Source: a virus
Length of the DNA: 55,951 nt
IMG/VR virus record: IMGVR_UViG_3300025828_000030
Coordinates: 1 to 55,951 of that record
Reading direction: 5' to 3' (one strand)
The position numbers were made by a program, and so were the translations under genes. Of the stretch, positions 31,170 to 37,439 are shown in pieces (the first letter of the stretch is position 1; the number at the start of each line of letters is the position of its first letter). The notes under the pieces are model-generated. The model did not search any database. It had not been told where the DNA came from and was given only the letters and a program-made list of their open reading frames with translations.

Positions 31170-31785
31170 CTTTCTCAGTCCAACCTTCTTCCCATGCTTC
31201 TTCTTCCTCTAAATCAGTCTCTTGGTCTATTGCTTCTTGTTCTTTCTCCTGCTGATCTACCAGGGCTGGATCCGGCTCCGGTTCAGTCTTATCTTCCAGG
31301 ACCACGTTGCCCATGAGCTGAGATAACCTGGCTTCGACTTCCTCCCGACTCATTTGATCTACCTTACCGAACATTACCTCTTTACGATCTACAATAAGAC
31401 CCCCGACCTTTAACAAAGAGTTTTGAGCTGAGATAGCTGCATTAAATGATCCAGCCTCCATAGCCTTATCACGTATATCATAGAGATCCTGGACAGCCCT
31501 GTCATAGTTTAGCTCATACTTCTTCTTAGCCTCATTCATCAAATAGTTATACTCCTTACGAATCAAGGGCTTGTTCATGAGTTTGTTTGCTGCTTGTCTT
31601 GGGGAAGTGTATCCAGCTTTGTAGGCACACTCTACTAAAGATAGCCTGGGATTATTGACTGCTATCCAAATAAAGTTTCGTTGTCGTCTGTTGAGGGAGT
31701 TATCGAGGTTGCAATATTCAATGGGAGCTTCTTCTTCCGCAGATATGATAGGTTCATACTCTAGTTTATTTTTTCTATTTCCCAT
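31156..31785 (-). CDS. terS: Terminase small subunit
   Basis: The 209-residue protein has a Terminase_2-type DNA-binding N-terminus: LNRRQRNFIWIAVNNPRLSLVECAYKAGYTSPRQAANKLMNKPLIRKEYNYLM (helix-turn-helix). It then has a central helical oligomerisation part and a very acidic tail (ETDLEEEEAWEEGW). It recognises the packaging site. Unusually it is about 7 kb from the large subunit and inside the early region. Confidence 0.85.
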   Translation of the reverse strand: MGNRKNKLEYEPIISAEEEAPIEYCNLDNSLNRRQRNFIWIAVNNPRLSLVECAYKAGYTSPRQAANKLMNKPLIRKEYNYLMNEAKKKYELNYDRAVQDLYDIRDKAMEAGSFNAAISAQNSLLKVGGLIVDRKEVMFGKVDQMSREEVEARLSQLMGNVVLEDKTEPEPDPALVDQQEKEQEAIDQETDLEEEEAWEEGWTEKDEQD

Positions 31786-31861
31786 GTATGTTTCGCATAT
31801 TAGAGTTTGGCGTAAGCTTAATAATACTTACCCCCACTTTACCCTAAAGTGTATTGAGAGG

Positions 31862-32020
31862 ATACTTGAGAAGTATAGATCTAGTCAAGTATTTTATAAA
31901 TTATTTAGTAAGTTTTCTTCACTCTCTAATGACAAAAATGAAAAAAATACAATAATCGTCAAAAGCCCATTCTTATCACGTTTTTAGCTGTCAGACACTT
32001 TTGACAATAATTGACAATAA
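31862..32020. promoter_or_regulatory. Control region upstream of TerS with repeats
   Basis: Two perfect tandem copies of TTGACAATAA stand at 32001-32020, with a related ACAATAATCGTCAA near 31950. A perfect inverted repeat ATACTTGA (31862-31869) / TCAAGTAT (31885-31892) with a 15-base spacer contains the only plausible minus-strand -35 (TTGACT) for TerS; a -10 is weak. This is a good candidate for operators, iterons or a packaging site. No ORF is seen in 31786-32021. Confidence 0.55.
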
Positions 32021-32021
32021 T

Positions 32022-32261
32022 CTATTTTGGGACTGTTTTGTCAATATATTGAGCTAAAACCTCATCAACGAGCTTTGCAAGTTCTTTATCCTGGAACTCT
32101 AAACTTAGCTGTGCCAAGCAAAAACTGATGGTGGCCAAGGCAATGTTAAGTCTATCTTCGCCTCTATAAACCATGTTCTCAAACATACTATCTAAACGAC
32201 TAACGACTTCTTGTAGAGTGGGCTTACCCATTTTATCTTTAATCTCTACTATTTTTGCCAT
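32022..32261 (-). CDS. Hypothetical helical protein, 79 aa
   Basis: MAKIVEIKDKMGKPTLQEVVSRLDSMFENMVYRGEDRLNIALATISFCLAQLSLEF is helical throughout with no membrane segment. It stands between the methyltransferase operon and the TerS control region. Unknown function. Confidence 0.7.
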   Translation of the reverse strand: MAKIVEIKDKMGKPTLQEVVSRLDSMFENMVYRGEDRLNIALATISFCLAQLSLEFQDKELAKLVDEVLAQYIDKTVPK

Positions 32262-32293
32262 ATCGCATCATAACACGATATTTTAATAAATGG

Positions 32294-32479
32294 TTAATGC
32301 CTCTCCATGCGAGCTGGTATAACAACTTCCCAGTTGCATTGATCACAACAACGACCATTGTTTACAGGTTGTGCGTTATTACCTTGATCCCAAACCACCT
32401 CACCAACAGAATTACGCAATGGCTTGATATGTCCATTACAGATACTGCATCTTACCTTATCTAACTCAACTATCAGCAT
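32294..32479 (-). CDS. Zinc-ribbon protein, 61 aa
   Basis: Cysteine pairs CSIC (residues 11-14) and CCDQC (44-48) give a zinc ribbon; the insert contains VWDQGNNAQPVNNGR. ATG 32479 overlaps the end of the methyltransferase gene by 14 bp. Similar ribbon proteins accompany early phage genes. Function unknown. Confidence 0.78.
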   Translation of the reverse strand: MLIVELDKVRCSICNGHIKPLRNSVGEVVWDQGNNAQPVNNGRCCDQCNWEVVIPARMERH

Positions 32480-33659
32480 AATCCATCTCCTTTAATATGT
32501 GCTTGATAACCTCAACAGTCCAACCATTACCCAACATCTTGTATCTTTGCGTGTTTGATACATGGTTTGTATAGTTATCTGGAACTGTTTGCAGTCTTTC
32601 ACACTCTAAAGGCGTTAGTTTACGCCAATGCAGTTCATCAACACTGTCCCATTCATGTCTATCATAAGATCCTCTACCACCAGATCTAACTGTTTTAGAC
32701 TTAGATCTAATCTTAGATTCCTCTACTACAACACTATCTTTGCTTACTGTTGTAAGTGCGTTTGTCTTATTATCCTTTCGCAGTTCTAACATTTGTGTTG
32801 TTTTACCTGCAACTGAATCGCCAAATCTATCCATACGCTTACCATCTTTATCATAAGCTCTACCAACAATACGGCCACCAGTCACGACTTTCGGCTCACG
32901 ATTACCACCTTGGCAAGTGTTTACTGTAGGAGACTTACCATCTGGACTATAGACTCGTTTGAGTATGTCATGGCCATTTATGTCTGTAGCTGTTCCTATC
33001 TGCAATGGTTTATTTACTAACTGTCTTCGGTATTTATCTTTGTAATGATGTGGTTTTGCACCTGTTTTAGAGTAATTAGCATCAATACAATAGCTTTTGT
33101 CTCTATCACTATCGTAGTTATCTTCAAGAATATCTCTTAAAACTATGCCTTTATCCTCTGGTTGCTGTATTCCTGGAATGTTTGTCCAGTAATATCTTTG
33201 CCTTGACTGAGCAGATACAAGAGAACTGTTGATAAATATCGGCTCTATACCAAACATTATCTCTGGATAACATTCTGATACTTGCTCAGATATAACCTGT
33301 AAGTATTCTTTCTTCATTCTTACATTCTCTAATAAGAAATACTTTGGTTTGATTGCTTTGAGTAATCGTATGAACTCAAAGAACAATGCTGATCTAGGAT
33401 CATCAAAAGCAAGTTGTTTACCAGCAAAACTAAATCCCTGGCATGGTGAACCGGCAAGTATTAGATCTATGTCTTTGTAATCTTCTGGATCTAAGTCGCA
33501 AACATCTCCAACATGGATAGTATCTGGATAGTTTGCCTGTGCAACCTGGATAGCATACTTATCTATCTCACTTGCATAATATTTGTCTACAGGTATGCCA
33601 AGTTGATCCAATGCAATACGACCACAAGACATACCATCAAATAGACTTAGAACTTTCAC
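32466..33659 (-). CDS. dcm: DNA (cytosine-5) methyltransferase
   Basis: The 397-residue C5-methyltransferase has the family motifs in order: LSLFDGMSCGRIAL (I), LAGSPCQGFSFAGK (IV, catalytic Cys), LLENVRMK (VI), SRQRYYW (VIII), LTPLECERLQTVPDNYT (IX) and YKMLGNGWTVEVIKHI (X). A target recognition region lies between about 170 and 340. It starts with GTG at 33659 (GTGA overlap). No partner restriction enzyme is present, so it probably protects phage DNA from host enzymes or marks it. Confidence 0.93.
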   Translation of the reverse strand: MKVLSLFDGMSCGRIALDQLGIPVDKYYASEIDKYAIQVAQANYPDTIHVGDVCDLDPEDYKDIDLILAGSPCQGFSFAGKQLAFDDPRSALFFEFIRLLKAIKPKYFLLENVRMKKEYLQVISEQVSECYPEIMFGIEPIFINSSLVSAQSRQRYYWTNIPGIQQPEDKGIVLRDILEDNYDSDRDKSYCIDANYSKTGAKPHHYKDKYRRQLVNKPLQIGTATDINGHDILKRVYSPDGKSPTVNTCQGGNREPKVVTGGRIVGRAYDKDGKRMDRFGDSVAGKTTQMLELRKDNKTNALTTVSKDSVVVEESKIRSKSKTVRSGGRGSYDRHEWDSVDELHWRKLTPLECERLQTVPDNYTNHVSNTQRYKMLGNGWTVEVIKHILKEMDYADS

Positions 33660-33859
33660 AAGGCAGACTCTCTGCTGTTATCTTCGTCATAAAAGTTTAT
33701 AAGATCACCCTGCGGATCATAAGATTCCATACCTACATTTAATATATGGTATTTCTTGTATGCGGACAGCACTGAATCCACCTTTTTATTATTGTAATCA
33801 TCTACAGCTTGTTCATAAGATAGACGCATCATCATGTAAAGATTGTTTGATTTACTCAT
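33656..33859 (-). CDS. Hypothetical early protein, 67 aa
   Basis: I start it at ATG 33859 (MSKSNNLYMMMRLSYEQ), which has GAGAGG eight bases upstream; the frame is open to 33874. The acidic protein ends NFYDEDNSRESAL and overlaps the methyltransferase start. Unknown function. Confidence 0.7.
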   Translation of the reverse strand: MSKSNNLYMMMRLSYEQAVDDYNNKKVDSVLSAYKKYHILNVGMESYDPQGDLINFYDEDNSRESAL

Positions 33860-33913
33860 TATTTTACCTCTCAATGTTTCTTTTTGTGTAATTAATTGTT
33901 ACTCATTGTAGAC

Positions 33914-33941
33914 ATTATACATAAAATCAATTAAGATACAA
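33914..33941 (-). promoter_or_regulatory. sigma70 early promoter for the methyltransferase operon
   Basis: The minus strand reads TTGTAT (33941-33936), 16 bases, TATAAT (33919-33914), a perfect -10. The -35 is part of the GATACAA/TTGTATC element. The rightward operon at 33965 starts within 25 bases, so the site probably serves both directions. Confidence 0.7.
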
Positions 33942-33964
33942 ACATACATATTAAGGAGAAGTAT

Positions 33965-34171
33965 ATGGCTAAATTAGAAAAAGATATATCTAATAATGTG
34001 TCTGATGTTATAGATGAAATTATTAGTATTACCAACCCATCTAAGGAAGACTTAGAGAAACAAATAGAGCAAGATAAGATCAACTATCTTGTATGGCAAT
34101 GTGGTGTTGCTATCAAAGAACTACAAGAAGCAGTTGATGAATTAGCTAAATCAAACAAGGAGGCATCATGA
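33965..34171 (+). CDS. Hypothetical early protein, 68 aa
   Basis: AAGGAGAAGTAT precedes the ATG. The protein is charged and helical (KEDLEKQIEQDKINYLVWQCGVAIKELQEAVDELAK), a likely coiled coil. Its stop overlaps the next start by four bases. First gene of the recombination operon. Confidence 0.75.
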   Translation: MAKLEKDISNNVSDVIDEIISITNPSKEDLEKQIEQDKINYLVWQCGVAIKELQEAVDELAKSNKEAS

Positions 34172-34434
34172 GTAAACAAGAATACTATGAGGCTAACAAC
34201 GATTTAGCTTTTAACTTAACTGTTGATGCACTTGGTAAATATGCAACTAAGTGTAAGAAAGATGAGAAACGCAAAATGATGGATCCGATTCTTGGATCTT
34301 ATTTGTTAACACATCAATTAGCTTGTGCATTGTTATATAAAGCAGAAGGTTATGAACAAGAGCTTGTAGACATTATGCAAGAAGCAATTAAAGATGCTAA
34401 AGAAGTTGTCAAAAATTCAAGGAGTGTGCAATGA
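34168..34434 (+). CDS. Hypothetical early protein, 88 aa
   Basis: The protein is helical: YEANNDLAFNLTVDALGKYATKCKKDEKRKMMDPILGSYLLTHQLACALLYKAEGYEQELVDIMQEAIKDA. It overlaps both neighbours by four bases (ATGA). Probably a partner of the exonuclease that follows, by position only. Confidence 0.75.
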   Translation: MSKQEYYEANNDLAFNLTVDALGKYATKCKKDEKRKMMDPILGSYLLTHQLACALLYKAEGYEQELVDIMQEAIKDAKEVVKNSRSVQ

Positions 34435-35315
34435 GTGATGTAAAGCTACCAGATATGCTAGAGGATTATCCACATAAAAAGATTGGAGATGCTTTTTACT
34501 TTCCAAACCTGGATAACCAAACTTACCATAATGGACCTGGAATATCCTCGTCTAACATACGAAGATTCAGTCAGAGTCAGCTTCATGCTTTTGAAGAAGT
34601 AATAGAGCCAACACCTGCTATGAACTTTGGATCTGCTGCTCACTCTCTCATTGTTGAGGGAGAGGGTGCTTTCTTTACAGATGTCGTGACTATATCGGGA
34701 TCTCCATACACTAATACAAACAAAGCTTTAAAGAAAGAAAGTCTTGATAAAGGTTTGATTGTTATTAATGAAAAGGACAAAGATACCATATATAGCATGA
34801 ATAACAGCTTAGTAACGGAGGCGAGAGCTTATCTAAATCCAGATAAAGACTATCCCCAGGTTTTTGATTCACCCTACGAGGTGTCTATTTACTGGTATGA
34901 ACGAGGATTGCTATGTAAAACTAGAGCAGACGTGGTGCTGAATCCATTTCAAATGCCACAAGGAGAAAACTCTATTGTCCTTGTAGATTACAAAACTAGT
35001 AGCGATTGTTCTATTAGAGGATTTACTAATTCTGTTAGACGTTATTCTTACGACCTTCAAGCAGCTTGGTATAAACGTGGCTTTGAACAAGCAGGTTTTA
35101 AGGTGCATGACTTTGTTTTTGTAGCACAGGAAAAGAAAATACCTTATGCTAACAAAGTATTCAAAATGAACCATTCCGATATGGAAATAGGTTGGAACTT
35201 TCTTAGTGATCATTTAGAAGAATACAACAATGTTTTAAACGGTAAACCAGCTACTATATACAATAGTCCTAATGTTGTAGATATAGACACTGGTAATTTT
35301 TATAGAGAGGAATAA
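34431..35315 (+). CDS. RecE-like PDDEXK exonuclease
   Basis: The 294-residue nuclease shows SQLHAFEEV, PTPAMNFGSAAHSLIVEG, then RGLLCKTRADVVLN (metal Asp) and IVLVDYKTSSD (D-x-K). Next is RRYSYDLQAAWYKRGFEQAG, the C-terminal helix with the conserved Gln/Tyr. This is the RecE/DUF3799 type exonuclease that makes single-stranded DNA ends for recombination. Together with the Sak4-like ATPase it forms a phage recombination system. Confidence 0.88.
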   Translation: MSDVKLPDMLEDYPHKKIGDAFYFPNLDNQTYHNGPGISSSNIRRFSQSQLHAFEEVIEPTPAMNFGSAAHSLIVEGEGAFFTDVVTISGSPYTNTNKALKKESLDKGLIVINEKDKDTIYSMNNSLVTEARAYLNPDKDYPQVFDSPYEVSIYWYERGLLCKTRADVVLNPFQMPQGENSIVLVDYKTSSDCSIRGFTNSVRRYSYDLQAAWYKRGFEQAGFKVHDFVFVAQEKKIPYANKVFKMNHSDMEIGWNFLSDHLEEYNNVLNGKPATIYNSPNVVDIDTGNFYREE

Positions 35316-35319
35316 CACA

Positions 35320-35490
35320 ATGATAAAGAAGTTTTTTATCAAACTAGATAGATTTATTTATAAACACTGGAGCAGAACTGCCAGATCTATAATGCGTCTT
35401 TTTGGCATGAAGGTTGAACAAGACATAGACTGGTTGAATATGCACAACAATATGATGGAGGATGGAAAAAATGTTTCCAGAGATAGATAA
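35320..35490 (+). CDS. Small basic protein, 56 aa
   Basis: ATG 35320 opens MIKKFFIKLDRFIYKHWSRTARSIMRLFGMKVEQDIDWLNMHNNMMEDGKNVSRDR and closes with TAA at 35490. It follows the exonuclease stop by four bases and overlaps the DUF3310 gene. The first 30 residues form a basic amphipathic helix. Unknown function. Confidence 0.65.
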   Translation: MIKKFFIKLDRFIYKHWSRTARSIMRLFGMKVEQDIDWLNMHNNMMEDGKNVSRDR

Positions 35491-35701
35491 CGTAAACCAC
35501 CCGGCACATTATAATGCAGGTGGCGTGGAGTGTATTGAGGCAATTAAGTCTGCACTTACAAGAGAAGAGTTCCATGGATATTTAAAGGCCAATGCCATGA
35601 AATATATTTGGAGAGAAAATTACAAAGGCAAAAACATTGAAGATCTACAGAAAGCAGTCTGGTATCTCAATCGCTGTATTAAGGAATTGGAGGAGATGTG
35701 A
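35471..35701 (+). CDS. DUF3310 protein, 76 aa
   Basis: I start at ATG 35471 because GGAGG stands nine bases before it; an ATG at 35462 is too close to that site. The protein has NHPAHYNAGGVECIEAIKSALTREEFHGYLKANAMKYIWREN and KNIEDLQKAVWYLNRCI, the full DUF3310 pattern. Such proteins are common in phage replication regions; one proposal is a nucleotide kinase-like or MazG-like helper, unproven. Confidence 0.85.
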   Translation: MFPEIDNVNHPAHYNAGGVECIEAIKSALTREEFHGYLKANAMKYIWRENYKGKNIEDLQKAVWYLNRCIKELEEM

Positions 35702-35775
35702 TAGATCTAAATTTACTCATTGGGCTTACAGTGTGTCTCCTTATAGCATACGCTTTCTCCCAACAAGAACCATAA
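35698..35775 (+). CDS. Membrane micropeptide C, 25 aa
   Basis: GTG 35698 overlaps the TGA of DUF3310 and has AGGAG just upstream (35691-35695). The frame reads IDLNLLIGLTVCLLIAYAFS then QQEP and stops just before a terminator. It matches micropeptide B in TVC--IAY--SQ-EP spacing. A single membrane helix is clear. Confidence 0.62.
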   Translation: MIDLNLLIGLTVCLLIAYAFSQQEP

Positions 35776-35776
35776 G

Positions 35777-35805
35777 AAAAGGGGCATAAAGCCCCTTCTT
35801 TTTTT
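35777..35805 (+). terminator. Rho-independent terminator of the recombination operon
   Basis: Plus strand stem AAGGGGC / GCCCCTT with loop ATAAA, followed by CTTTTTTT. It begins two bases after the micropeptide stop. Confidence 0.9.
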
Positions 35806-35814
35806 GTGCCTACC

Positions 35815-36276
35815 TTAGAAAGGTGGGACAGCTTCTTTTGGTGGACTCATGTTAGCATCAGCTTCTGGCAAATATAATCTGATCTTAGTCTTCTTAGTAT
35901 TTACCACACCGTTGTCACCTTGGAACTGATCATCAATCTGTTCAGTTTTAAGTATGAGTCTTTTACCTACAAAGTCTGTATGACTTTCAGGATACTTCTT
36001 AAATCCAACAGCTTTCGTAAGCCTGGTGAATATCTCCGTGCTTATTCTTTTGTTGTCTTCATTAGTAGCCCATAGGTTATACCATTCGTTGTGGTCTTTG
36101 TATTTACCACCGTCTAGTTGAAATGTAACTTTCAACGTCCAATTACCAGCATTAGATTTATATTTATCTGTAGCAATAACTTGTGCGTTATGCTCTCCAT
36201 CTGGTGCAAGAGGTGTGCTGTTAGATGACAGCTCCTCTAAGTTATCAAAAAATTCTACATCACCAAAATCAGACAT
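35815..36276 (-). CDS. DUF669 protein, probable single-strand DNA binding partner
   Basis: The 153-residue protein begins MSDFGDVEFFDNLEELSSNSTPLAPDGEHNAQVIATDKYKS and has WTLKVTFQLDGGKYKDHNEWYNLWA, the DUF669 layout (an OB-like beta domain). DUF669 genes usually stand beside Sak4-like ATPases, as here (8-bp overlap), and are thought to be ssDNA-binding proteins. Confidence 0.82.
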   Translation of the reverse strand: MSDFGDVEFFDNLEELSSNSTPLAPDGEHNAQVIATDKYKSNAGNWTLKVTFQLDGGKYKDHNEWYNLWATNEDNKRISTEIFTRLTKAVGFKKYPESHTDFVGKRLILKTEQIDDQFQGDNGVVNTKKTKIRLYLPEADANMSPPKEAVPPF

Positions 36277-36991
36277 TCGTTTCTCCTATATTATTATTGG
36301 TTAATGAAAACCCTAACTTTTCAATTAAGGCACTTATATTAGGTTTCTCAAAATTATCAAGTTTACCACTTCGGTCTTTAGCTTTGTAGCCTTGTCCGTA
36401 TGCGGTTTGCAACCACCTAGTTTGCACATTCTTACCATCCTCATCTTGATCTTCAATGATGCGTAAAGCAAGAACTTCGTCAAAGAAATATGTTATTGAT
36501 TCGCCTAACTTAGTTCCCACCATCTTAGGTGCGTGTCTAAGAACACCATCATCATTAACCACATCTTCTTTACATAAAAATAATACGTGCATATTTAGAT
36601 CTCTAAAAGCACGCATTAAATTAGTAACGGATTCCTGAACATTACCATATGCCATACGTGGATCTTTACTACGAGACTTCTCCCATACCAATAAAATCTC
36701 ACTTATTTCGGATACTGAATCCAAAACAACTGTGTCATATTGTAATTGACCAGACTTAAGAGCATTATGAAGTTCCATTACTTCAGCAGCTTCTTTAACT
36801 TCTATAGCATCAACATTGCCTGCATCTCTAATAGAGAGCAGTCCAGCTTCAGCACTTATTACAAGAACTTTACCTGGAGCAGTTTTAGCTAGAGTTGTTT
36901 TACCCGCTCCGGCCATTCCATATACCAAGATTTTTGCACCTTGATCCTGGACCAGCTTTTGCGGAGATACAATTCTATTTGATAATTCCAT
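36269..36991 (-). CDS. Sak4-like RecA-fold ATPase
   Basis: The 240-residue ATPase has Walker A GMAGAGKTTLAK (residues about 26-37), Walker B YDTVVLDSVSEI (about 85-95) and a sensor segment HVLFLCKEDV. The size and the DUF669 partner point to a Sak4-type single-strand annealing protein or a related AAA_24 NTP-binding protein. With the exonuclease at 34431 it would recombine or repair replicating DNA. Confidence 0.85.
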   Translation of the reverse strand: MELSNRIVSPQKLVQDQGAKILVYGMAGAGKTTLAKTAPGKVLVISAEAGLLSIRDAGNVDAIEVKEAAEVMELHNALKSGQLQYDTVVLDSVSEISEILLVWEKSRSKDPRMAYGNVQESVTNLMRAFRDLNMHVLFLCKEDVVNDDGVLRHAPKMVGTKLGESITYFFDEVLALRIIEDQDEDGKNVQTRWLQTAYGQGYKAKDRSGKLDNFEKPNISALIEKLGFSLTNNNIGETNV

Positions 36992-37020
36992 TTCTCAATC
37001 TCCTTTAAATTAAAATTAAC

Positions 37021-37056
37021 TTGCATATTATATACTAGATAGATACAATATGTAAA
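37021..37056. promoter_or_regulatory. Divergent promoters between the ATPase and HTH genes
   Basis: Minus strand: TTTACA (37056-37051), 18 bases, TATAAT (37032-37027), toward the ATPase. Plus strand: TTGCAT (37021-37026), 17 bases, TACAAT (37044-37049), toward the HTH gene. The plus -10 is part of GATACAAT (37042-37049). Occupancy by one would exclude the other, which is typical of a switch controlled by the regulator encoded next door. Confidence 0.65.
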
Positions 37057-37090
37057 ACTTATTTTTACAATATGTTGACAAGGAGAAGTA

Positions 37091-37438
37091 ATGGACAATA
37101 TAGATAAAGAAACCCACACCTGGCAGGCTAATTATTATTTTAGGACAAAGACATTAGCAACAAGAAAACTTAAGGAATTTGAAACCATGGGAATAAAACC
37201 AAATCATACTGATAGAAAGGTTAAGAAGTATACCCTTAGAGATTACATTGAGTTCTTAGGACAGAAGGAAGCTGCAAAACAGTTTGGATGTTCTGAGGCT
37301 TCTTGCAAGTCTTGGAGGTATGGGTATCGACAACCGACAATAAACCAAGCAAAGCAAATCATACGAGCAACTGATGGTAGATTAGATTATGAGTCTATTT
37401 ATGGACCTATAGCTGAAATACTAGAAACAGAAGCTTAA
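37091..37438 (+). CDS. Helix-turn-helix regulator, 115 aa
   Basis: After a charged N-terminus, residues about 52-105 form an HTH: LRDYIEFLGQKEAAKQFGCSEASCKSWRYGYRQPTINQAKQIIRATDGRLDYESIYGP, of the Cro/YdaS-like type. AAGGAGAAGTA is its ribosome site. It may bind the divergent promoters upstream (GATACAA sites). Translationally linked to the primase gene (its TAA is followed by GTG at 37440). Confidence 0.8.
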   Translation: MDNIDKETHTWQANYYFRTKTLATRKLKEFETMGIKPNHTDRKVKKYTLRDYIEFLGQKEAAKQFGCSEASCKSWRYGYRQPTINQAKQIIRATDGRLDYESIYGPIAEILETEA

Positions 37439-37439
37439 T

